This document shows positions 51,929-60,694 of a stretch of 60,694 nucleotides of DNA, in pieces (position 1 is the stretch's first letter; each line of letters begins with the position of its first letter). The stretch is from Pasteurellaceae bacterium 15-036681 (GTDB lineage: Bacteria > Pseudomonadota > Gammaproteobacteria > Enterobacterales > Pasteurellaceae): positions 1-60,694 of the forward strand of contig MQVI01000010.1 of NCBI GenBank assembly GCA_002002485.1, read 5' to 3'. The position numbers were made by a program, and so were the translations under genes. A model generated the notes under the pieces. That model did no database searches and was not told the DNA's origin. It was given only the letters and a program-made list of their open reading frames with translations.

Positions 51929-52726
51929 ATGCAATCACAGCAGTACAAAGCCGTTTTTAGCGATATTGACGGTACGCTTGTAAATTCTCAGCACCAGATT
52001 AGCACTCAAACAGAAAGAGCGATTAAGCATATTTTAGCGCTTAATATTCCTTTTATACTGGTCTCGGCACGCCCACCGCTTGCGATGACGGCTTATATGC
52101 AACAGCTGAATAATCGAAATCCACTGATTGCGTTTAGTGGTGCGCTAATTCTCGATGAAAATCTTAAACCACTTTATAGCGTCACTATTGAAGAAGCAGA
52201 TCAAATCGCGTTAGATAACGAATTAGCTAAATTTAGCCATCTGTCAGTGAACCACTTTTTGCACAGTGATTGGTTTACTAATGATCCTGAACACCCTGCT
52301 GTTAAACGCGAAGAAACGATTGTACAGCTAAATGCGCTGAAAAAACCAGAACAGCTGATTTGTGCGAATAAGGTGCTTGTGATTGGTGATGCCAATGATA
52401 TTGTGCAACTAGAACAGCAATTGAAACAGCAGTTTCCTCAACTCTCGATCCATCGTTCACAAGCACAACATTTAGAAATTATGCATAAAGATGCATCTAA
52501 GGCCAAAGCCATTCGCTTTATGGAAAATATTCTGGCTATTCGCCGTGAGGAAGTTATTGCCTTTGGCGATAACTATAATGATCTGGATATGTTGGAATAT
52601 GCAGGGTTGGGCGTTGCCATGGCAAATGCGCCAGAGCCAATTAAACAAGCGGCCAAACGCGTAACTTCGTCGAATGACGACGATGGCGTTGCCCTAGTAT
52701 TAAATGAAATTTTTGCAAAAAAATAG
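51929..52726 (+). CDS. Cof-type HAD-superfamily phosphatase
   Basis: A 265-residue class IIB HAD hydrolase with motif I AVFSDIDGTLVNSQHQIS (nucleophile Asp), motif II ILVSARPP, Lys in DASKAKAIRFM, and motif IV IAFGDNYNDLDMLEYAG. Relatives dephosphorylate sugar phosphates, FMN or PLP. The position after pdxY makes PLP a possible substrate, by context only. AAGGAG precedes the ATG. Confidence 0.9.
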   Translation: MQSQQYKAVFSDIDGTLVNSQHQISTQTERAIKHILALNIPFILVSARPPLAMTAYMQQLNNRNPLIAFSGALILDENLKPLYSVTIEEADQIALDNELAKFSHLSVNHFLHSDWFTNDPEHPAVKREETIVQLNALKKPEQLICANKVLVIGDANDIVQLEQQLKQQFPQLSIHRSQAQHLEIMHKDASKAKAIRFMENILAIRREEVIAFGDNYNDLDMLEYAGLGVAMANAPEPIKQAAKRVTSSNDDDGVALVLNEIFAKK

Positions 52727-52734
52727 TATAAAAA

Positions 52735-52769
52735 GACCGCTTGTCAGTTTAAGTTTGTGACAAGCGGTC
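52735..52769. terminator. Bidirectional terminator of facing uptake signals
   Basis: GACCGCTTGTCA and TGACAAGCGGTC are perfect 12-nt arms around an 11-nt loop, flanked by AAAA and by ATTTTT. It separates the convergent HAD phosphatase and dnaJ genes. Inverted pairs of uptake signals used as terminators are usual in Pasteurellaceae. Confidence 0.92.
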
Positions 52770-52796
52770 AGATTTTTCAAAAGTTTTGCAAATAGT

Positions 52797-53933
52797 CTAT
52801 TTGCCTAAATTATCAAAGAAACGTTTTACGCCTTCAAAAAAGCCATCGTGTTTAGGGCGATGTTGTCCTTTGCCCTCTAAGCTCTCTTCTAATTTACGTA
52901 GTAACTCTTTCTGCTCTTCGTTTAGTGAAACAGGGGTTTCGATAATCACTTTACAGATTAAATCACCTGCATAATTACTGCGTGGGCTAGTAACACCTTT
53001 ACCACGGATACGGAACAGTTTACCTGTTTGAGTTTCCGCAGGGATTTTTAATTTCACACGACCATCTAAAGTAGGTACTTCAATTTCACCACCTAATGCC
53101 GCCATAGTGAAACTAATTGGCACTTCGCAGTAGAGATTTGAGCCATCACGTTCAAAGATTTCGTGATCTTTAACGTGAATTACAACATATAAATCACCTG
53201 CTGGCGCACCATTTTCACCTGCAGCCCCTTCGCCAGATAAACGAAGTTGGTTACCTGTATCTACACCAGCTGGGATAGTTACAGATAAGTTTTTGGTTTT
53301 ATGTACACGACCATCGCCATGACAAGAGCGACAAGGTTTTTCAATTTTCTTACCTGTGCCATGACAGCTTGGACATACCGCTTCAGTTACAAAGAAACCT
53401 TGCTGACGACGCACACGACCAGAACCATGACAATGGCTACAAGTTTCAACCTTGCTACCTGCTTCTGCACCTGAGCCATGGCAAGTATCACACTCCGCTA
53501 AAGTTTGAATGCGAATATCTTTCTTAACGCCTTTTACCGCTTCTTCTAAAGTGATTTCAAGGTTGTACTGTAGGTCATCGCCACGTACTACACGCTGACG
53601 GCGACCACCGCCACCAAAACCACCGCCGAACATTTCGCTGAAAATATCTTCAAAGCCGCCAAAACCGCCGCCACCAAATCCGCCGAAGCCACCGCCTCCG
53701 CCACCTTGCTCAAAGGCTTGATGACCGTATTGGTCGTACATTGCACGTTTTTCTTTGTCGGTGAGGACTTCGTAGGCTTCCGTAATCTCTTTAAATTTTT
53801 CTTCTGCTTCTTTACTGCCTTGATTCTTATCAGGGTGATGCTTCGACGCTAAACGTTTATAAGCACGTTTAATCTCTTGCTCACTCGCCCCTTTTTTCAA
53901 ACCAAGGACTTCGTAATAATCTTTTTTTGACAT
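52797..53933 (-). CDS. dnaJ: Chaperone DnaJ
   Basis: A 378-residue Hsp40 co-chaperone of DnaK. It has a J domain with HPD ([11 protein letters not shown]), the Gly/Phe-rich region at about residues 75-108, four CxxCxGxG zinc motifs ([32 protein letters not shown]), and the C-terminal substrate domain. Normally dnaJ follows dnaK directly. Here a VapD-like gene is placed between them. Confidence 0.98.
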   Translation of the reverse strand: MSKKDYYEVLGLKKGASEQEIKRAYKRLASKHHPDKNQGSKEAEEKFKEITEAYEVLTDKEKRAMYDQYGHQAFEQGGGGGGFGGFGGGGFGGFEDIFSEMFGGGFGGGGRRQRVVRGDDLQYNLEITLEEAVKGVKKDIRIQTLAECDTCHGSGAEAGSKVETCSHCHGSGRVRRQQGFFVTEAVCPSCHGTGKKIEKPCRSCHGDGRVHKTKNLSVTIPAGVDTGNQLRLSGEGAAGENGAPAGDLYVVIHVKDHEIFERDGSNLYCEVPISFTMAALGGEIEVPTLDGRVKLKIPAETQTGKLFRIRGKGVTSPRSNYAGDLICKVIIETPVSLNEEQKELLRKLEESLEGKGQHRPKHDGFFEGVKRFFDNLGK

Positions 53934-53959
53934 AGTTGTTCCGTAATAAATTTGCTAAA

Positions 53960-54388
53960 TTATGCTGACTGATTTTCGAGTGAAAAGACTTGGCGTTTTA
54001 AAATATCGTCAATTTGACTACGCTCAAGCCCTGCGCTAATTAAGCTCTGCTCTAAAGTTTGCATCTGTTTTTCAAACGCTAAACGAGCTTTATGGACATT
54101 TTCTGCAATAAAGTCAGCGTTTAAATCGCTTTCAATACGATAAAATTTGATGTTTGAAACACAAGGGTAGAACCATCTAAACTTTGCGGTGAGTTCTTGA
54201 ATCGCAATAGTTCCGTGCGCCTCACTAACCCCTTCTCTGCCTAAATAAACACTACCTTGTAAATTCTCAAAGCCGTGTTCTTCCAACACATTACGAATAT
54301 CGTAATAAGCGTTGTTGTAACTGTTACCGTGATAATTTTCTTTTAGACAGTTGGTGTCCATATCAAAGGTAATTAAATATCGGCTCAT
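53960..54388 (-). CDS. VapD-like protein (putative endoribonuclease) between dnaK and dnaJ
   Basis: A 142-residue protein whose first ~95 residues follow the VapD/Cas2-like pattern: YLITFDMDTNCLKENY, YYDIRNVLEEHGFENLQGSV, and LTAKFRWFYPCVSNIKFYRI. VapD proteins are RNases related to Cas2. The C-terminal ~45 residues are an added helical tail. It lies 98 bp after dnaK and 26 bp before dnaJ on the same strand, so it should be co-expressed with the heat-shock genes. No obvious antitoxin (VapX) gene adjoins. Function is inferred. Confidence 0.75.
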   Translation of the reverse strand: MSRYLITFDMDTNCLKENYHGNSYNNAYYDIRNVLEEHGFENLQGSVYLGREGVSEAHGTIAIQELTAKFRWFYPCVSNIKFYRIESDLNADFIAENVHKARLAFEKQMQTLEQSLISAGLERSQIDDILKRQVFSLENQSA

Positions 54389-54486
54389 TTTATCAACCTA
54401 ATTTGCAAATTTTTGTTAAAAATTGACCGCTAGCTTATACGCTAAAGGGGCGAATTTCTCGCCCCTACAATGCTAATCAAGAAAGA

Positions 54487-56385
54487 TTATTTATTATCTT
54501 TCACTTCTTCAAACTCAGCATCTACCACGCCATCATCTTTTTGACCTTGTGCTTGTTGCTGACCTGCTTGAGCTTGTGCTTGACCTGCTTGGATTAATGG
54601 CTCTGATACTTTTACTAACGCTTCGATTTTCGCTTCAATATCAGCTTTATCTTCACCTTTTGCTGCTGTTTCTAATTCAGAAACTGCTTGTTCAATCTTC
54701 GCTTTGTCGTCTGCATTTAAGCTGTCGCCTGCTTCAGTGATTTGTTTGCGAGTTGAGTGTGCAATCGCATCTGCTTGGTTGCGAGTTTGTACTAACTCTT
54801 CAAATTTACGGTCTGCTTCTGCGTTTGCTTCTGCATCACGTACCATTTGTTCAACTTCTGCATCACTTAAACCTGAAGACGCTTGGATCTTAATTTGTTG
54901 CTCTTTACCTGTGTTTTTATCTTTCGCAGATACGTGGATGATACCGTTCGCATCGATGTCGAAAGTTACTTCAATTTGTGGCATACCACGTGGTGCTGGG
55001 TTGATACCTTCTAGGTTGAATTGACCTAAAGATTTATTATCGCTTGCACGTTTACGCTCACCTTGAAGAACGTGGATAGTTACTGCGCTTTGGTTGTCTT
55101 CTGCTGTTGAGAACACTTGTGATTTCTTAGTAGGGATCGTGGTGTTTTTCTCAATTAACGCAGTCATTACGCCACCCATTGTTTCGATACCTAATGATAA
55201 CGGGGTTACATCTAATAATAATACGTCAGTTACATCACCTGCTAATACACCACCTTGAACCGCAGCACCGATTGCTACCGCTTCATCTGGGTTCACGTCT
55301 TTACGTGGTTCTTTACCGAAGAACTCAGCTACTTTCTTCTGAACTAATGGCATACGTGTTTGACCACCCACTAAGATTACATCGTGAATGTCAGATACGC
55401 TTAAACCTGCGTCCGCTAATGCTACTTTAACTGGCTCTAAAGAACGGTTTACTAAGTCTTCAACTAATGCTTCTAATTTCGCACGAGTTACCGTTAATAC
55501 TAAGTGTTTAGGACCTGTTGCATCTGCTGTGATATACGGAAGGTTAACTTCTGTAGATTGTGCAGATGAAAGTTCGATTTTCGCTTTTTCAGCTGCTTCT
55601 TTAACACGTTGCATTGCCATAGGGTCGTTACGTAAATCAACGCCTTGTTCTTTTTTGAACTCTTCTACTAAGTAGTTGATTACACGGTTATCGAAGTCTT
55701 CACCACCTAAGTGAGTATCACCGTTAGTTGCTTTAACTTCGAAAGTTTGTTCGCCGTCGAAGTTATCCATTTCGATGATTGATAAGTCGAATGTACCACC
55801 ACCTAAGTCGTAAACTGCAACAACTTGGTTCTCTTTCTTAGAGTCTAAGCCGTATGCTAATGCAGCTGCTGTTGGTTCGTTGATGATACGTTTAACTTCT
55901 AAACCTGCGATACGACCTGCATCTTTAGTTGCTTGACGTTGCGCATCGTTGAAGTATGCAGGAACTGTGATTACCGCTTCAGTAACTGGTTCACCTAAGA
56001 AATCTTCTGCAGTTTTCTTCATTTTTTTCAATACTTCAGCAGAGATTTGTGGTGGAGCCATTTTTTCACCTTTTACAGAAACCCACGCATCGCCGTTATC
56101 TGCTTTGCTGATTTCAAATGGCATAATTTCGATATCACGTTGAACTTCTGAGTCCGTAAAACGACGACCGATTAAACGTTTGATAGCGAATAATGTATTT
56201 TTCGGGTTTGTGATTGCTTGGCGTTTTGCTGGTGTACCTACAAGAGTTTCGTTATCTGTATAAGCAATGATTGATGGGGTTGTGCGTGCGCCTTCTGCGT
56301 TTTCTAACACACGTGGTTTGTCGCCATCCATTACTGCTACACAAGAGTTAGTTGTACCTAAGTCAATACCAATGATTTTACCCAT
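54487..56385 (-). CDS. dnaK: Chaperone DnaK
   Basis: A 632-residue Hsp70. It has the ATPase domain ([47 protein letters not shown]), linker [16 protein letters not shown], substrate-binding domain, and the C-terminal Gln-rich segment ending [17 protein letters not shown] sigma-32-like promoter lies about 150 bp upstream. It heads the dnaK-vapD-like-dnaJ set. Confidence 0.98.
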   Translation of the reverse strand: MGKIIGIDLGTTNSCVAVMDGDKPRVLENAEGARTTPSIIAYTDNETLVGTPAKRQAITNPKNTLFAIKRLIGRRFTDSEVQRDIEIMPFEISKADNGDAWVSVKGEKMAPPQISAEVLKKMKKTAEDFLGEPVTEAVITVPAYFNDAQRQATKDAGRIAGLEVKRIINEPTAAALAYGLDSKKENQVVAVYDLGGGTFDLSIIEMDNFDGEQTFEVKATNGDTHLGGEDFDNRVINYLVEEFKKEQGVDLRNDPMAMQRVKEAAEKAKIELSSAQSTEVNLPYITADATGPKHLVLTVTRAKLEALVEDLVNRSLEPVKVALADAGLSVSDIHDVILVGGQTRMPLVQKKVAEFFGKEPRKDVNPDEAVAIGAAVQGGVLAGDVTDVLLLDVTPLSLGIETMGGVMTALIEKNTTIPTKKSQVFSTAEDNQSAVTIHVLQGERKRASDNKSLGQFNLEGINPAPRGMPQIEVTFDIDANGIIHVSAKDKNTGKEQQIKIQASSGLSDAEVEQMVRDAEANAEADRKFEELVQTRNQADAIAHSTRKQITEAGDSLNADDKAKIEQAVSELETAAKGEDKADIEAKIEALVKVSEPLIQAGQAQAQAGQQQAQGQKDDGVVDAEFEEVKDNK

Positions 56386-56530
56386 TTTAAATTTCTCCGA
56401 TTATAGAATTTGGTTATGTTATTTAGTTGGCTACAAGATTGCGTCTATTCACAACATTTCAAGCCCAACTTCAAATATTTTTCAAAAAAGAAACGGGACG
56501 TTTTCTACGTTCCCGCTCAGACGGAACAAT

Positions 56531-56564
56531 AAATAGGGATGATTTTTTCAGGTTCAAGGGGAAA
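56531..56564 (-). promoter_or_regulatory. Sigma-32-type heat-shock promoter of dnaK
   Basis: On the minus strand CCCCTTGAA is followed after 14 bases by CCCTATTTA. The E. coli heat-shock consensus is CTTGAAA, 11-15 bases, CCCCATNT. It reads towards dnaK, with a leader of about 140 bases. Confidence 0.85.
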
Positions 56565-56652
56565 GGGGAAAAATTTTTAATTTGATTGACAGATTTATTA
56601 AATAAGCATAAATTTAAATCAAATCGAACGATTTAAACGAAAGGTAGATAAA

Positions 56653-56913
56653 ATGAACACTCTCTCTGCAAATCAAGCTAAAACCAATTTTGGTAGCCTA
56701 CTGTTTGATGTCCAACATTCTCCAGTACAAATTAATAAAAATGGCAAACCTGTTGCTGTGGTGATGTCGATTGATGAATATCAACAAATTGAAGAATTTA
56801 AAATTCAGCTATTAAAAATGCGAGCTAAACAAGCACAAATTGAAACTGAAAAAAATCAATTAGTTGATGGAGAAGAATTTTTTGATGAACTACTTGCGGG
56901 GCATTATGATTAA
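56653..56913 (+). CDS. Phd/YefM-family antitoxin
   Basis: An 86-residue antitoxin. The N-terminal DNA-binding domain has the Phd/YefM pattern LSANQAKTNFGSLLFDVQH and PVAVVMSIDEYQQI. The acidic C-terminus (LVDGEEFFDELLAGHYD) would wrap the toxin. AAAGGTAGATAAA precedes the ATG. It is divergent from dnaK, and the toxin gene follows after 2 bp. Confidence 0.92.
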   Translation: MNTLSANQAKTNFGSLLFDVQHSPVQINKNGKPVAVVMSIDEYQQIEEFKIQLLKMRAKQAQIETEKNQLVDGEEFFDELLAGHYD

Positions 56914-56915
56914 TT

Positions 56916-57221
56916 ATGAAATACAAACTCACATCGAATGCTAAGCAAGATCTGATTAAAATTCGGCAATTTACCGTGAAAAATTGGGGAGTTGAACAAT
57001 CAAGAAAGTATTTAAGTGAACTAAAAGAGCTACTAGCATTACTTGCCACTAATCAGCGTATAGGGAGATTACGTAGCGATATTGCGCCAAATGCTTACAG
57101 TTTTCCGTATATGAGCCACGTTATTTATTATTTGATTGATGATACTCAACTGATTATTTTTGCGGTAATACATAAGAATATGTTGCCCATCACACATTTA
57201 ACTAGTCAGCATCTTCAATGA
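56916..57221 (+). CDS. ParE/RelE-family toxin
   Basis: A 101-residue toxin of the ParE branch: YKLTSNAKQDLIKIRQFTVK, SRKYLSELKELLALLA, GRLRSDIAPNAYSFPYMSHVIYY (cut here into conserved parts GRLRSDI and SHVIYYLI), and the C-terminal IFAVIHKNMLP. ParE proteins poison gyrase and RelE proteins cleave mRNA; the target cannot be told from sequence. It is coupled with the antitoxin gene and followed by a strong terminator. Confidence 0.9.
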   Translation: MKYKLTSNAKQDLIKIRQFTVKNWGVEQSRKYLSELKELLALLATNQRIGRLRSDIAPNAYSFPYMSHVIYYLIDDTQLIIFAVIHKNMLPITHLTSQHLQ

Positions 57222-57222
57222 A

Positions 57223-57246
57223 AAATCCCCCTAAAAAGGGGGATTT
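57223..57246. terminator. Bidirectional terminator between parE-like and cold-shock genes
   Basis: AAATCCCCCT and GGGGGATTT pair around a short AAAA loop, with A and T runs at both ends. It serves the convergent toxin and cold-shock genes. Confidence 0.88.
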
Positions 57247-57270
57247 AGAAATTCTTTAGCTAGGCAAGAA

Positions 57271-57480
57271 TTATAGTGCAACTACATCGATTGCTGATGG
57301 ACCACGTTGAGAATCTTGAACGTTGAACTCAACTTTAGCGCCTTCGTTTAAAGTTTTGTATTTGTCACCCACGATACCAGAGAAGTGTACGAATACATCT
57401 TTACCGCCGTTATCTGGAGTGATGAAGCCGAAACCTTTATCAGAGTTGAACCATTTTACTGTGCCGTTTAATTTAGACAT
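57271..57480 (-). CDS. Cold-shock domain protein (CspA family)
   Basis: A 69-residue OB-fold nucleic-acid chaperone with RNP1 KGFGFI and RNP2 DVFVHF, beginning [20 protein letters not shown]. The 252-bp non-coding stretch upstream, up to trkH, leaves room for the long structured leader typical of csp mRNAs. AAGGAAGACAAA gives the ribosome site. Confidence 0.95.
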   Translation of the reverse strand: MSKLNGTVKWFNSDKGFGFITPDNGGKDVFVHFSGIVGDKYKTLNEGAKVEFNVQDSQRGPSAIDVVAL

Positions 57481-57732
57481 TTTGTCTTCCTTATGAATTA
57501 ATAATTTTAAATTTGTGCTTGAAACAAGCGGTAACGCTAGAACTGAACTAAATAGAGATGATATTGATAGAACTTACAAACAAATTTAAAACTTGTAAAA
57601 CAGGAAGTGCAATAAATAACGAACTTAAATAAATAGCTGTTTAGCTTGGCGTGCATTAGAACACGTTAACCAAGCTAAAGCAAACGATTTTACAAACTAA
57701 GTGTGTAAAAATTGTTGAAATCTGACCACTTG

Positions 57733-59220
57733 TTAATCTCGCCAAAAGCTAGGACTTAAAATTACCAATAAGGTAAATACTTCTAAACGCCCACACACCA
57801 TCGCAAAAGTGAGTACCCATTTGGCGCTATCAGGCACCTTAGTAAAGTTACTACTTACAGTTCCCAGTGCAGGCCCTAAGTTATTCATTGCCGCAATGAC
57901 CGCATTTAGTGCATCAAAAGTGGTCATTCCGCAGGCAATAGTGGCAATCCAACAGAGTACAAAGATGAAAAAGTAAGCTGAGAAAAATGCCCAAACTCCC
58001 TCAACAATTCTTTCTGAAAGTACATGTTTACCTAACTTAATCGGCTGAATCACATTTGGGTGAATAAAGCGATGCACCTCACGGCGACCTTGCAGATAGA
58101 GTAATAACACACGGAACATCTTTAATCCACCTCCTGTTGATCCTGCACATCCTCCAATAAAAGATGCAAGTACCAAAATTAAGGGTAAGAATGACGGCCA
58201 CGAGCTAAAGTCATTTGTAGTAAAACCTGCCGTTGTTGAAATCGAAACGGATTGGAACATTGCCTGTGATAAAGTAGTCGATGTATTTCCATCAAAATAG
58301 TTATAGAACACTAACACCACAAAACAAACTAAAAATAGCACTAATTGGATGGAAATAAAAAAGCGGAACTCATAATCTTTCCAATATAACCCTAAAAAAC
58401 TGGTTTTGGTCTGTCCTTTATAGCGTTCATTAAAACGGTCAAACGCGGCGAAGTGCAAAGCGAAGTTACAAGATGAAATCAGTAAGAACAGTATAGTGAT
58501 GTAGTTGATAATTTCACTGTTAAAGTAACCGATACTCGCATCATGAGTTGAGAAGCCACCGATAGCAACCGTTGCAAAACTGTGGGAAATTGCATCAAAA
58601 CCGCTCATTCCTGCTAACCAAAAAGCGAGAGCGCAAAGTACAGTTAATGATAAATAAATTAACCATAATGCTTTTGCTGTTTCTGCAATTCGAGGACGCA
58701 TTTTCTGCTCTTTAAGTGGGCCGGGCATTTCTGCACGGTATAACTGCATACCGCCGATACCAAGCAAAGGAATAATTGCCACCGCAAGTACAATAATCCC
58801 CATACCGCCAAGCCATTGTAGAAATTGACGATAGAATAGAATCGCTTTAGGCAGAGTATCTAACCCTGTTATTACCGTTGCACCGGTAGTTGTTAATCCT
58901 GAAAAAGATTCAAAGATTGACTCTGAAAAATTGAGATCTGGATTTTCCAAGAGGATAAATGGCACTGCTCCAAGTGAGCCAAGGACGACCCAAAAAAGTA
59001 CGACGATCAGAAAACCTTCACGCGAACGGAGTTCATTTTTATGCTTACGGCACAACCACCAAAGCACAGTACCCACACCAAAGTTCAGTACAAAGGCTTC
59101 AATAAAGGCACGACCACCGCCGTCCCCATAAATCAATGCGACAAAAGCTGGCACAAGCATAGTGAATGAAAAGCACATCACCAAAATGCCAACAATACGA
59201 ATAATAGATAAAAATTGCAC
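57733..59220 (-). CDS. trkH: Trk potassium uptake system membrane subunit TrkH
   Basis: A 495-residue K+ channel-like transporter subunit with four pore repeats. Selectivity-loop glycines are seen in GLTTTGATVITGL, FATVAIGGFSTHDA, SISTTAGFTTNDF and NNLGPALGTV; ten or more membrane helices are present. It works with the cytosolic TrkA, which is not in the window. It is divergent from epmA, with 103 bp between them. Confidence 0.95.
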   Translation of the reverse strand: MQFLSIIRIVGILVMCFSFTMLVPAFVALIYGDGGGRAFIEAFVLNFGVGTVLWWLCRKHKNELRSREGFLIVVLFWVVLGSLGAVPFILLENPDLNFSESIFESFSGLTTTGATVITGLDTLPKAILFYRQFLQWLGGMGIIVLAVAIIPLLGIGGMQLYRAEMPGPLKEQKMRPRIAETAKALWLIYLSLTVLCALAFWLAGMSGFDAISHSFATVAIGGFSTHDASIGYFNSEIINYITILFLLISSCNFALHFAAFDRFNERYKGQTKTSFLGLYWKDYEFRFFISIQLVLFLVCFVVLVFYNYFDGNTSTTLSQAMFQSVSISTTAGFTTNDFSSWPSFLPLILVLASFIGGCAGSTGGGLKMFRVLLLYLQGRREVHRFIHPNVIQPIKLGKHVLSERIVEGVWAFFSAYFFIFVLCWIATIACGMTTFDALNAVIAAMNNLGPALGTVSSNFTKVPDSAKWVLTFAMVCGRLEVFTLLVILSPSFWRD

Positions 59221-59323
59221 AATAGAATCCTTGCAAATTTCGGTTAATCTGATAAACCCGAAATAAGATCTTTATATAATAACTTGCTATAATACGCCAT
59301 TTTTAACACAAGCGGTCAGATCA

Positions 59324-60307
59324 ATGGCAAATTTAGCAACAGAAAGATATGAATGGCGACCAAGTATCACGATTCAAAATCTATTAAAACGCGCCAAAAT
59401 GATGGCGGAGATCCGTCGATTTTTTACAGAACGTGGTGTTCTAGAAGTTGAAACCCCAGCGATGAGTGAATTTTCGGTAACGGATGTACATCTTTCGACT
59501 TTCAATACTCAATTTTTATCGCCTTTTGAAAGCAAAGCCAAAACGCTACATTTGATTACAAGCCCTGAATACCATATGAAGCGCTTACTTGCTTATGGTA
59601 GTGGGCCGATTTTCCAGATTTGTCGTGTGTTTCGTAATGAAGAATCGGGCAAACGCCACAATCCAGAATTTACCATGTTGGAATGGTATAGACCCCATTT
59701 TGACATGTATCGTTTAATCAATGAAGTCGATGATTTACTTCAGCAAATGTTGGATTGTGAGCCTGCGGAATCTTTTAGCTATCAGTTTGTATTCCAAACT
59801 TATGTGGGATTAGACCCACTTTCAGCAACGCAAGAACAGCTTGTAGCAAAATCGCGTGAACATGGTTTCCCTTGTGAAGATGATGAAAACAGAGATACCT
59901 TATTGCAATTTTTATTTAGCGAAATTGTTGAAGCGAATATTGGTAAAGATCGTCCAACAGCCGTTTATCATTTTCCTGCAAGTCAAGCGTCTTTAGCGCA
60001 ATTAAGCACCGAAGATCACCGCGTCGCAGAGCGTTTTGAGTTCTATTATAAAGGATTAGAACTCGCAAATGGTTTCCACGAATTAAGTGACGCTAAAGAG
60101 CAAATTCGCCGTTTTGAACAAGATAATCAGCAACGTGTTGAAATGGGCTTACCAGAACAGCAGTTAGACTACCGTTTTATTGAAGCATTACGCGCAGGTA
60201 TTCCGAATTGTTCGGGAGTGGCATTAGGGGTTGATCGTTTATTGATGATAGCCTTAAAAGCTGAGCGTATTGATGACGTTATGGCATTTGGGATAGAGCG
60301 CGCTTAA
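59324..60307 (+). CDS. epmA: Elongation factor P beta-lysine ligase EpmA
   Basis: A 327-residue LysRS-like enzyme (GenX/PoxA) that attaches (R)-beta-lysine to elongation factor P. It has class II motifs: [38 protein letters not shown] (motif 2), and [14 protein letters not shown] (motif 3). An ACAAGCGGTC uptake signal ends only a few bases before the ATG, and TATAAT boxes are at 59275 and 59288. The anticodon domain of true LysRS is absent, as expected. Confidence 0.96.
   Translation: MANLATERYEWRPSITIQNLLKRAKMMAEIRRFFTERGVLEVETPAMSEFSVTDVHLSTFNTQFLSPFESKAKTLHLITSPEYHMKRLLAYGSGPIFQICRVFRNEESGKRHNPEFTMLEWYRPHFDMYRLINEVDDLLQQMLDCEPAESFSYQFVFQTYVGLDPLSATQEQLVAKSREHGFPCEDDENRDTLLQFLFSEIVEANIGKDRPTAVYHFPASQASLAQLSTEDHRVAERFEFYYKGLELANGFHELSDAKEQIRRFEQDNQQRVEMGLPEQQLDYRFIEALRAGIPNCSGVALGVDRLLMIALKAERIDDVMAFGIERA

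Positions 60308-60694
<387 letters not shown>

Noticed and set aside
52735..52769. Inverted repeat as a novel regulatory element
   Set aside because: It is the common facing pair of DNA uptake signals acting as a terminator in this family.

Overview
This is a chromosomal segment from a member of the Pasteurellaceae. The housekeeping genes (xerC, glyQ/glyS, trpS, lgt, tpx, accA, pdxY, dnaK/dnaJ, trkH, epmA) are of that type. DNA uptake signal sequences recur in the ACAAGCGGT form typical of the Actinobacillus pleuropneumoniae / Mannheimia clade rather than the AAGTGCGGT form of Haemophilus influenzae. I cannot name the species. The DNA is AT-rich and carries several families of short palindromic dispersed repeats.

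Layout. 1-8.5 kb: the tail of a transposase, then a minus-strand run xerC, a small unknown gene, glyS, a GIY-YIG/T5orf172 gene, a YhcG-type PDDEXK nuclease gene, a glutaredoxin-like gene and glyQ. 8.7-11 kb: roxA and trpS. 11.2-42.9 kb: one very long minus-strand gene array that I read as an aryl polyene (APE) pigment cluster fused with dialkylresorcinol (DAR) genes, i.e. a flexirubin/arcuflavin-like locus. 42.9-45.9 kb: gph, lgt, a TSUP permease and rppH. 45.9-46.5 kb: a non-coding stretch dense in DnaA-box-like and GATC sites, a good oriC candidate. 46.5-52.7 kb: tpx, then plus-strand plsC, ftsP, accA, pdxY and a HAD phosphatase, with a tRNA-Thr on the minus strand. 52.8-60.7 kb: dnaJ, a VapD-like gene, dnaK with a sigma-32-like promoter, a Phd/ParE toxin-antitoxin pair, a cold-shock gene, trkH, epmA, and a poly-T tail.

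The pigment cluster reads right to left. It has two elongating ketosynthases (ApeO, ApeR), a chain-length-factor-like partner (ApeC), a ketoreductase (ApeQ), dehydratases (ApeP and a domain fused to an AMP ligase), ACPs, a second AMP ligase, a thioesterase, acyltransferases, a glycosyltransferase, a LolA-like carrier, an MMPL exporter and a halogenase-like flavoenzyme. Embedded in it are DarA and DarB, a BtrH-like acyltransferase, an ABC exporter, a third ACP and an extra ketosynthase pair. Together these predict an aryl polyene acid made on ACPs, a dialkylresorcinol made by DarB/DarA, their joining as an ester, and export to the outer membrane.

Genes unrelated to pigment, mostly of defence or toxin-antitoxin type, sit cleanly between the biosynthetic genes and almost always co-directional with them: AlbA_2-ATPase, VirK/YbjX, YhcG, AAA-ATPase plus DUF4276, MntA/HepT plus an XRE regulator. 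The same habit is seen outside the cluster, with YhcG and T5orf172 genes between glyQ and glyS and a VapD-like gene between dnaK and dnaJ. Both yhcG copies contain a 29-nt near-perfect palindrome at the same protein position but with different sequence. The cluster itself lies between gph and trpS, which are adjacent in E. coli, so it was probably inserted at that junction.
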